From Lophius americanus (Eukaryota; Chordata; Actinopteri; Lophiiformes; Lophiidae): 64,000 nucleotides of DNA. Shown piece after piece: positions 24,217-35,100 of this stretch; position 1 is the stretch's first letter; the number at the start of each line of letters is the position of its first letter. Below the pieces are notes generated by a model. The model was given only the letters and a program-made list of their open reading frames with translations. It was not told the origin of the DNA and made no database searches. The stretch is from assembly GCA_037951165.1 (NCBI GenBank), contig JBBDHG010000052.1:58501-122500 (forward strand), in the 5' to 3' direction. The position numbers were made by a program, and so were the translations under genes.

Positions 24217-24259
24217 CATTGAACTATGCCTCCTGGCAGCGAGGAGGCATAGTTCAATG
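24217..24259. repeat. Perfect 18-bp inverted repeat (hairpin), 7-nt loop
   Basis: The left arm CATTGAACTATGCCTCCT (24217-24234) and right arm (24242-24259) are exact reverse complements around the loop GGCAGCG. It sits at the left edge of the palindromic minisatellite. Confidence 0.95.
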
Positions 24260-24622
24260 TCTCCTGGCCGCCTCCTCAACTACTATAGTTGAACATAGTA
24301 GTACTGCTATGTAGTTGAACATAGTAGTACTGCTATGTAGTTGAACATAGTAGTACTACTATGTAGTTGAACATAGTAGTTGAACATAGTAGTACTACTA
24401 TGTAGTTGAACATAGTAGCACTACTATGTAGTTGAACATAGTAGTTGAACATAGTAGTACTACTATGTAGTTAAACATAGTAGTACTACAATGTAGTTGA
24501 ACATAGTAGTTGAACATAGTAGTACTACTATGTAGTTGAACATAGTAGTACTACTATGTAGTTGAACATAGTAGTACTACTATGTAGTTGAACATAGTAG
24601 TACTACTATGTAGTTGAACATA

Positions 24623-24830
24623 GAAGAAGAAGAAGAAAGAAGAAACAATCCTTTATTAGTCACATAGAGACATACACAGTACAACATAGTGAAATTACTT
24701 CTCTGCATTTGACCCATCCCTGAGGGAGCAGTGGGCAGCCCCTCGTGGAGCGCCCGGGGAGCTAAGGATTCAGGGTCTTGCTCAAGGACCCTACGACAAG
24801 TAGACCCTGGTGGGATTCGAATTCGAACAC
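24623..24830 (-). mobile_element. tRNA-derived SINE, 5'-truncated, copy 1
   Basis: From the low-coordinate end: (GAA)n tail, CCTTTATTAGTCACATAG, TTTGACCCATCCCTGAG, CTTGCTCAAGGACCC and the B-box side GGGATTCGAA. The tRNA-like head beyond the B box is missing, replaced by minisatellite. Confidence 0.9.
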
Positions 24831-24911
24831 AACTACTATTCGAATAGTAGTTGAACATAGTAGTACTACTATGTAGTTGAACATAGTAGTACTACTATGT
24901 AGTTGAACATA

Positions 24912-25119
24912 GAAGAAGAAGAAGAAAGAAGAAACAATCCTTTATTAGTCACATAGAGTCATACAAAGTACAACATAGTGAAATTACTTCTCTGCATTTG
25001 ACCCATCCCTGAGGGAGCAGTGGGCAGCCCCTCGTGGAGCGCCCGGGGAGCTAAGGATTCAGGGTCTTGCTCAAGGACCCTACGACAAGTAGACCCTGGT
25101 GGGATTCGAATTCGAACAC
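24912..25119 (-). mobile_element. tRNA-derived SINE, 5'-truncated, copy 2
   Basis: Nearly identical to copy 1, with the same truncation point and the same GAA tail, offset by 289 bp. It therefore arose by duplication together with flanking minisatellite, not by a second insertion. Confidence 0.9.
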
Positions 25120-25829
25120 AACTACTATTCGAATAGTAGTTGAACATAGTAGTACTAGTATGTAGTTGAACATAGTAGTTGAACATAGTAGTAGTAGTGG
25201 CGGTAGTATGTTCAACTATAGTAGTACTACTATAGTTGAACATAGTAGTAGTAGTTGAACATAGTATGTTACATAGCCAGGATAGTATGTTCAACATAGT
25301 ATGTTCAACTATAGTAGTACTACTATAGTTGAACATAGTAGTACTACTATGTAGTTGAACATAGTAGTTGAACATAGTAGTAGTAGTATGTTCAACTATA
25401 GTAGTACTACTATGTAGTTGAACATAGTATGTTCAACTATAGTAGTACTACTATGTAGTTGAACATAGTAGTACTACTATGTAGTTGAACATAGTAGTTG
25501 AACATAGTGCACATAGTATGAATTCATTAAGTAATATCAATATCATTTTCAATGAAACATCACATATTATCATCAAAATTAAAGTCCACAAGAACAGAGG
25601 AGAAGGCATGTTATGGATAATCGGTTATAGTTCTACTCTTTTAATTAATAGCTACAACAATCTTTGAATTTTCATATATGTCTGATTTCTGCGATGGGCA
25701 ATAAACTCAAACGCCTGTAGCATTCTAGTCCCGCAGGGAAAATACCCAACGCCTCTGCAGAAGATGATGTTTCGGCAGTCAACCCCACCAAATTGTTATT
25801 CATGCAGCTGAAAGGGAAAACGAAACCTG

Positions 25830-25964
<135 letters not shown>

Positions 25965-26019
25965 CTCCACCGCCCACATGCTCGCTGGCTGCACTTCCTC
26001 TGTTTACTTCCTTGTAAAA

Positions 26020-26107
26020 ACAGTCTGAGTCCTGAGAGGCAGTCAGTCAGTCAGCTTCAGACCCTACAGAGTCTCAGAGAGAGGAGACGGTACCGTCAAA
26101 CAGTATG
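26020..26107 (+). other. map3k8: map3k8 non-coding exon 1 (start approximate)
   Basis: A purine-rich leader ending in a strong donor (ATG then GTGAGT at 26108). The next acceptor, CTGGTTTTTTTTTCAG, ends at 27106, giving a 5' UTR continuation at 27107-27133. The transcription start is a guess from the position of the CRE and ETS-like TTCC motifs upstream. No TATA box is seen. Confidence 0.6.
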
Positions 26108-29100
26108 GTGAGTGTCCTGTCGTATTTATTTCCCTTATTTGTTATATCTTGTCTGATGTCATCAATAGCAGGTGCCATCAGTACGTTTTAGATATTATTT
26201 GATTGTATTCATGTTATTATTAAATCTCTGTACATCCTCAGAGATCAGCGTGATATTTCACTGCTGACTGTTAAACGTTGTCGTGTCTGAAACACAGAAA
26301 CTGTTCACCCTCATCATACATGATACACACCATCTTTGTATCCCGCACGTCTGCAACTTACTTAAAGTACTGGACTGACTGGAAATGTTTTAATACCACT
26401 GGGCTAAAATGTGGAGGCTGGACTTTCCCTGTGTTAATCCAGTTCTTACATCTTTACTTACATTTTATTATATCTTTTATTTATATGTGTTTGAATGTAA
26501 GTATTTGTTTTCTACTCTTTGGTTTGATTTTTTTTATTCGCTCTCTTATCAATAACTAGATTTCTTTCTTTCTTTTTTTTACTGCCAATAACTTTCTCGT
26601 TCCTGACTTGCTGTAATGACTAAATTTCCCCACTTACTACAGAGCTTTGTTTTTGTATTCGTGTAGTGTTTTTGTGGTTTAGGTATGTGTGCATGTGTGC
26701 ATGTGCGCGTGCGTGGGCGTGCATGAGTGTAGGCGGGGTTAAAGGTGCAGCTCTCTGCAGCTTGTGGGAAAAAGCTATTCCTACGTCTGTTGTCCATATG
26801 TGACTGTTTGTGAGGAACACTATTACCATTCAAAAGCTGATATTTGTGGTCACATGGGTGGTCTGTGTTTTATGTAACATTTTAGTTTAGTGGGGTTCAG
26901 ATAAGCTTTATCTTTATCAACGATCCAGTCATTTCTATGAGCTTTTTAAAAGCTGGTCCAAACTTTCTTAGGGGCTTCCCAGCTTTAGTGTGAAACTCCC
27001 CTCCTTGAGACAGCCGCTCTTTCTTAAGAGAAACATCACAATCCTTCTTTACCAGCAGTGAGCTGAAGATGCCAAGACATTGACCTCCTGCTGGTTTTTT
27101 TTTCAGAGTTAGCAGAACACTTAAAGCATCAAGATGGATTACAAATATGATGATGGAATAGAACTGCTGCTTGCTCACATGAACATAGAAGACATCATCA
27201 ACGCTGCAGAGACGCTGTATCACATCGAAGAGGAGGAGGAGGAGGAAAGACGAGGAGGCTTGTCATTTGAGGAGGAAGGTTTCTTCCAGGAGGAGATGGA
27301 TGTAAACGAGGAGGCAGGAGACTCAGAGGAGTTGGGGGCTGAGCAGAAGGAATATGGTGTCCGGTATGGGACTGTGACGGACCTCCTCTCCTTCGTCAAC
27401 CTCCTGTCCAACATGCAGACAGCAGTCCTGCAGCAGCTGCCGGAGGAGATAGGAGTCCTGCTCAACAAGGTGGGAGTCTTCTGCAGAACAAAGCTGCATG
27501 AAAACCTCAGCTTTCAAAAGCAAGAACATGTAGAATTAAAATGGAGGATGTGAAACTTGAAATAGGAAATATTTGCCACCCCAGGCGGGAAAATTTTACT
27601 TCAAAAAAAAGATTTTCACAAGTCTTTCTAGAAATTTTATTTTTTGTCTCCAAAGAAAAAATAATCTTGGCAAACATGTAACAAGGTACACCAATGGTTT
27701 GTACAATATCCCAGCAGGGGAACAAGATTTTTTCCTTATTTTAATAAGAAAATTCTATTTTTCTTTGATTATACTTTAAGTAGATTCGGCTTGTTTCTAG
27801 TATGGCTATTTTTGCAGAGTATAGACTTGCAAGGATTTTTTTTTTAAACAAGTAAAACCCACATGTATCTTAAAATTATATATTAAAATAAGTGTGTCGA
27901 GTCCATTTGCCTCAATCCGAAGAATTATTTTGTCAAAATGTTGGAAAAGAGATTAACAGGATATGATCCTTGAAATCAGAGATTCTGACTTTGACAAAGC
28001 ATGTTTGTTGTCATTGTTGATCAAATAGCCTAGTAATTCTGGCAATTCTAGTTTCAAGCACCAACTCACTCAGAACCAGCTTTAAAAATCTCAGAATCAA
28101 GTTATAATCCCCTTATGAGATTATTAAGGACCAAAACATTTGAAGCCAGTGAAATGCACTAACACAGAAACTGATAAGAATAAAAATCTTGTCGGACAAA
28201 TAAATAACCATTTATTACCTTGATTTAAGATATTTCACCTCACCAAAATGTCAGTATTTGCCTGGAAATGAGTCTGAGCTGAAAACATATTGTCATTAAG
28301 AGAAGTGGTTTCTTATTTTCTAACTGAGCGTCGTTTACAGAAGTACATGGTCATAAAGAAAGGACGCTACCAGATCAACATGGACGTACTCCTGTTTTCT
28401 TGGAAACTGACCTACAAGAATCCCGGCACAGGCCTTGTCCCCAAGGGCTCGTTTGGGAAAGTCCACTTGGCTCAGGACACCACCTCCAGGAAGAGAATGG
28501 CCTGTAAACTGGTGAGTCCTGCTGAGCAATGGCTGGAATTCAGCCGGAGCTGACTCGTCAAAACTCCTCCACCCGCTGCCAATTACTTCACCTGCCAAGT
28601 TCTTCTTTTTTTTTTGCATGTCAGCTACCTCTGGGTTTGTTCAATGACTCTGAATGTCTCCACACTGACATTATCAGTGTTTTCACATGAAGAACTGGAA
28701 CATTTCAGAAAGAACCAGGTCAAACTTACAACACAGAACAAGATTATTGCAAGAATGGAACTTCTTGCAGTAATCTTTTTTGAGCCTCCTTTCATTGGCT
28801 CGAAATCAGATCTACGATAAACAAAGATGTGCTTTGGCTGCTTTGAAACACATTCCTCTCTTCTTATATTAACTGCTCTCTACAGCTACAGGGTGAACAC
28901 TGTGTTTACTCCTACCTGTACGGGAAAGAAATGTCCTTCCTCCTCTGGAGCAATACCCAGAATTCTTTGTTGACAGAGTGTGCAACACGCAGTAAGCCCT
29001 GATAGCAATGCAACAATGCACAGGTTCATGGGTTCTTAAGTACATAGAATGCAACTCAAGAGCCAACGCAAACAAATGAAAAGCAAATATGCTTAAATTA

Positions 29101-32100
29101 AGTTATAAAATGTAATATATATGTTAAATAACATAACATTTTTAAATAACAAAAAAAAATAATACACAAGTAAGAACAAAAAAATTGAAGAATCAATAGA
29201 TAATACGTATTTGAGTCGGAAGACAAAGCCTTCAGGTAAAAATGTATTTTAGGCTCTTCTAAAAATTGTCGACAGAGGTTTGCCGTAAGAGGGCGGGGCA
29301 TCCTACCGTTTGACTTAGGAGAGCAGAACGCTCCATAGTTTGATGTCAGAGGGCGGAGCATTCCACAGTTTGACGTAGGAGGGTGGGAAATTTCCACAGT
29401 TAGAAGTAAGAGGGTAGATAATCCATCTGCACATATCTGGAGAGCCAGTTCTGATAAAACAGCAGTGATGATTTCTCTGCTTGGTCTTTGACGAAACACT
29501 AGCTGCAGGGTTTTTCTGTCAAGCAGGTTGTGATAATGAAAAACCAATAAATCAAAAGTGACAAAAGCGGGGGAACTGGATGTAGTCGGTGATCTGTGAG
29601 GCCATAAACATCTTCAATCCAACAGACTCATTATCGTTTTTCTTTACATTGCACAATGCTAAATTTTAATAAACAATAACAAATATTTTTGTTATGTATG
29701 CTTATGCTGTAAAGGTCAAAGGTTGAAATATGTTCATATAGCACTCACTAGTGGACATAGGTGGTATTTTGCAGCCAAAACCCAATTCTTGCCCCATTAT
29801 GGGTCCATTGGCTATCTAACTTCTCCAAATAGGGAGTCGTCCTGGTCCTCTCCCACAAACCTGCATAGAAAAACATGAACTTCGTGGTACTTCTATCAAA
29901 TTTGATGCAGCAGCTATCCAGGAATTAATGAGCAAATTCATTAAATGCTTTGTTTTAAAGCATAAATACACCGGATAGTTGTGGAGCTCTTTTAAGTTTA
30001 TCTTGGGTGTTTCATTCATGCAAGGCGTAACTTAAAATATGCAGGACTTTGGCACGTCTTGCATGAATTAATGTGACATTTCCACCTTCAGTCCTTATTA
30101 TCTGTCTCTTTGCTAGCTAACTAGCAGCTACTTCTAGCTTTGTCACTGTCACATACGGTACATCACTCTCAGTAATTATGAAATGGACCACTGATTTCGA
30201 TGCATTTATCTCCATTTCATCGTCAACCTCACAGATCCCTTTGGAGAATTTCAAGGCAGCCGAAGTGGAATTTCAGGCCCGATTACATCATGAGAATATT
30301 GCTGAGCTCTATGGCGCACTGCTCTACGACCAGAACATTCACCTGTTCATGGAGGCCGGAGAAGGCGGCTCCGTCCTGGAGAAGCTGGACAGCTGCGGGC
30401 CCATGAGGGAGTTTGAAATCATCTGGGTCACCAAGCAAGTCCTGCGTGGTCTGGAGTACCTGCACTCGCACGGCATCATCCACCACGATATAAAACGTAC
30501 GACATTATCTGAGAGCAAATGGGTCAGGAAGTGATGTGATGTTTTTAGCTGGTGTATTTCTGTAAGAACACAGACCTACAGTCAAGGTGAATGATTTGGT
30601 CTGAAATGCAGAGGAGGAAGGAGGCGAGGATCGGTTCAGATCACTAGAGTCTGACATTCTTACACGCTAAGTTTGACCAACATGTTTCGAGGAAGCGACC
30701 AGGAAAGACATAGCTAATGACTTCAACTACAGGAAGTCATGCTGCGGTTGTCCGCATGCAGGATTTTAGGTGCTTGGAAATTCCAGCCCTCTTCTTCTTC
30801 TCTAGGGGTTAAATGTAGGGTCCAGTGGGGGGTGAGGTTTAAGACAACAGCTATTCTGCCCTTCTGACACGCCGCTGCGGTTCTCACTGTTTCCGCCCTA
30901 CAGCGAAAAATGTCATTAAATCTCTTTGTGGTTTTTGAGCGCATAGATGAGACTTTTTACAAAACGCCTGCCCTCAAATTATCCGTCAGATTGTTTTCCT
31001 GAAAACCAGGCTCGAATTGTTGGAAGGTTTAAATGGTCCGGTAAAGGTGAAACCACAGCTGAGTCACTGAATACCTACACAACAATGTTTAAACACTAAC
31101 TGAATCCTAACCAGTACTTTGTGTTTCCTTTTTAGCCAGTAACATCGTCCTAATGTCAGATAAGGCGGTTCTGGTTGACTTCGGTCTGTCAGTGCAGATG
31201 ACAGAGGATACATACATGCCCAGAGACCTGAGAGGAACCGAGGTTAGTCAAAGAAAAAGTCCCACAAAGGAAAAAGAGCATTTTTGATGAACTTAAAGTA
31301 ATTCCTTTAACTAGTAACCCACTTTTAAATTAAGTGTTTTTAAGCTACAATTATTAATTTTAAGTAAAAAATACTCAGTTCAAGGCATTTATCTGTATTA
31401 AAAAAAAATTAAGTTCCAGCACATTTTCCCTGTAAAACGTAAAACTAAATATGTTTAAATTCAGCTTTTATGGTAAAATCATTGCAATAAAGCTCTGGTT
31501 TTTGCAGGAGGACATGATTCAACTCCTGAAGTGCAATTTCAGGAGACTATTGTCTTTTCAATTGATCAGTCAAGAAGCAACTAAATAACAATTTATGTGA
31601 TTCCCTGAATTCGTACAACAAGCCACACCTACCATTGACCTTCCCTTCCTGAAGATGATGACAATAGGAAAATGTCTGTCATGTGAATAAGGCCTGTTTA
31701 CAGGACTTATGCTGGGGGCCCATGATAAATGACTAAACCTACGTGGCTTCTGTTTTTTCTAATCGTTCCGGCCACTCAGCACTTCTTTTCTCCATCCCTG
31801 ATCCGGAGGGTGTATCTTTACTAGAAAAGCAGAACTGGTCTTGACTTATGACTTACGCTAGACTACCCCGGTGTTTTTAAGTGGATTAGTTTTTTTGTTT
31901 CCAAGATGAATATAGGAGGCCAGTGATTGACAGGAGTCAGAGGTTGAGCATCGATGCCTTTACTGATGCTCGTAAAAGTCTGCTGATCTTTGCAGGTGGA
32001 ATCAGCAATTGGGAAATTGTAAGGATTAATCCAAGATATGTCTTCCAAACCCCTTTGTCCTATATTACATATATCTGCCTGGAGCTTTACTATTTTTTGA

Positions 32101-35100
32101 TCTATTTGAGCGAGAGAACGTTTTAGTACGTGCAATCTGTAGGAAAGTCTCAGAGCAGGAACTCAGCCCAAACTACAGCTGCTCAGTCTTACATTATCAT
32201 GGGAAAACATGCTGGAACTTCCAGAGACGATAGAGATGAGCTCTTTTTGTATTTACTCTCCACACTCCAAAGGTCAACAAGCCTCAACTCTAGCTTTCAT
32301 ACTGGCACACAGAATGGGTCCAAGGTTTAGGATTTTTTTCCCTACAAGTGGTTTCTTCCTGTTTGTTGTTGAACACTGAACACGTTGTTCCGCTTCTGCA
32401 GCCCCGTTACAACTAATCATTATAATCCTTCTCCATTTAGATGTATATGAGTCCAGAGCTCGTTCTGTGTCGAGGCCATGATACGAAGACAGACATCTAC
32501 AGCCTGGGCACCACCATCATCCACATGCAGACTGGTAGCCCCCCGTGGGTCAGGAGGTATCCACGCACCGCCTACCCGTCTTACCTCTACATTGTAAGTA
32601 CTGGGTGATTTTTCATGAGTCACGCTGTCTGTAGACTTTAGGCTGGATAAATCATGAAGACGTTTTGGTCTTCTGAAGTTTTCCCCTACTAAAAATAGAG
32701 GAGCTTTTAGAGTGGGTGGAGACCTAAAGAGAGCTAAAAGTAGAAGATAATTAGATTTTAATTCATCAGGTAGACACGAAGACCCCTCCAAATGATGGCT
32801 AATGTCTGAGTGTGTCAACCGGATGCATAAATATTCTTATTAAGGGTTTTATTACCAGCTATTAAAACTGCCCTCAAGTTCAAACATCAGTGTGTCACAG
32901 GTTTAATGTGCTAGCAAGTTAAAGTGAAGAAAGACTTCTTACAAGAGTGAGACAGAGGGTGAGCGGCGCCGTCACAGGGCTGTCAATCATCATTTTTCCC
33001 TCCTCAACAGAATACGTTTATTTCTAAGCGTTAGAATGAAGTATGGCGGGAATCTTCAGCTGTACCTCCTGTCATTTGTGTGAAAACATTAGCAGCTAGG
33101 AAATTACATTAATCACACACACATGCAACGATCAGCCAAAACATTAGAACCAGTATCCGGTCATTTGTTGGATGTTCTGCACAGTTAGAGACTGATGTCA
33201 TTCCTCAGATGAAGAAGGTATTAATGCACTTGTTGAAAAGTAACAAGGCGCAAATATTTTTTAGTCTATAATATCTTAGCTGTTTTTAAAGTTTTTGCCA
33301 TCATCTCCAGTAGATCTATATATATATTCTATATTCCACCATGTAAAGTCCTCATTGAGATCAAAAAATATCTTTTCCATGAGTGACCTGGCCAAGAGAG
33401 CAGCACGGAAACTGCAACAGCAATTAAATAGACAAACAATTAAATAGACAAATTGCATACAATATAAATAGATACATACATATTTATGAATAACTTTCAT
33501 CATCTTAATCATCTATGTGCATACTGACTGCAGCTACCAGACACATCTACTATATGATCAATTCTGGAACTGGTGAAACATCAGAGACACCAGAACTACT
33601 GTTTTTGGGGAACTACGGACCTCAGGCTCATTGTTGTTTGTCAAAACTGTCACAATCTCTCCAGTTCACTTAGACAGTCTATCAACTTACGGTAACCTGC
33701 ATATTCCAACCTTAAACGGGCTTTTAGGATTGGTTCAGGCATCACACATGGAAGTAGTTTCATGAATCGGATATTTTATTGTTTAGAAAGGATATAGTCA
33801 CTTTAATTTTATAAAAGTTAAGAAAATAAAAGCGCTATCTATCACTTGGATGGGTAAAGTTCACAAGCTGGTCACCAGCGACCAACTAACCCCATCCATT
33901 ACGCTGAGCCTGCGAAGTATACCACCCACTCCCTCTGGGCCCGCCTCTAAAACCACTTCCCCAAAATCATATGAACACGCTCTGCCTCGTGAATCACCAG
34001 GACCATCGACACCATGATATTATCTCCAGCAAAATGGGAGGGATGAAACATAGCTGCGGTTAGAACACTCATCTATCAAGATAGGATGTTTTCGGGGAAA
34101 GATTTGCTGCACTTTCCCTGCTAATTAGCCTCATGGAATGTGTTGAATAATGAGAGCACAGGAAGTGTGCACACAGGAAGGAAGGTATGTCGGTAGTTTG
34201 CATGTAGGCTGTCTGATTACTTAGTTTGCACGGTGGCCAGCGGTTGGCATTGTTTATGACGTGTGTATGCTCAAGGGGTGTCAATGTGGGTGGTGCTTGT
34301 TCCCTACCTTCCACCCATTGGTCAAAGTGAGGTGTAGCCCTGCCTGTGTCGGTTGCGTCTTGCATCAAATAATCGATAACTTTTTTAATTGAATTTTCTT
34401 CTGCCACCAACCTCCTGCTTTTTAAAATACAACAGTCAATATTCAAATAAAGGTTTGTCTTTATTTAGCTCCACATCTAGGGCTAGTATCCCAGCTGCTA
34501 AATCACATCTCTATGTGTGTGAGATAGACGATATCCTGTTTCTCAATGCAGGTTATAAAAACAGACCCACTTCTTCACATCTTCTAGAGTTAAGATTACC
34601 ATCACATCTGACTGGAGTGAAGTGACTGATTGCAGGGTGTGCTATCCGTACCTTATTCTCTAAATTGCCATGATGGGTTCTAAGCTTTCAACATGTCCTG
34701 TTTCCTTTTTCTTGAAATGATTATCTGAATTTTCTGATTCAGGGAATTACTCACTACCGCTTCAAACAGCTTTCATGGAGAAGTAACGCTGCATGGTGAA
34801 CATGCCCTGATAAAAAAAAAGAAGTACACCTCAAGTTCATTTTTATAAGTATACTTAAGTTAAGTTCAAGTATAAATTAAAAGTACACTTTCTTCTCTGA
34901 GTCTACAAATATTAATCAACAACAGCATACTATAAAGTGTATTATTAGGTTGTTAAGTTATATTAAGTTTACAGCTGAAGGGAGAAGATCTAAAGTATGT
35001 CACAGTTACATAATTAAGTCCAAGTGTAGTCCCAATATACGTAGACTTTTCCATATATTTGTCAGTATAAGCCAACTTTGCTGGTTATATAAACTTAGAG

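Larger units (their letters stand above)
24281..25512. repeat. Palindromic minisatellite, interrupted twice by a SINE
   Basis: The core CATAGTAGTACTACTATG is an 18-bp perfect palindrome. With spacer TAGTTGAA it makes a 26-bp unit, mixed with 13-bp CATAGTAGTTGAA units. Blocks at 24281-24622, 24831-24910 and 25120-25512. In the last block the orientation flips, giving larger palindromes of about 36 bp around TATAGTAGTACTACTATA. Confidence 0.95.

Noticed and set aside
24580..25375. Minus frames of 92 and 138 codons
   Set aside because: They run through the palindromic minisatellite and the SINE. The shared peptide is SINE sequence, not a protein family.
24281..25512. CRISPR-like regular repeats
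   Set aside because: Repeats are contiguous palindromes without unique spacers, in a vertebrate genome.
27220..27529. Minus frames opposite map3k8 exon 2
   Set aside because: Antisense shadows of the Glu-rich coding exon (poly-Ser).
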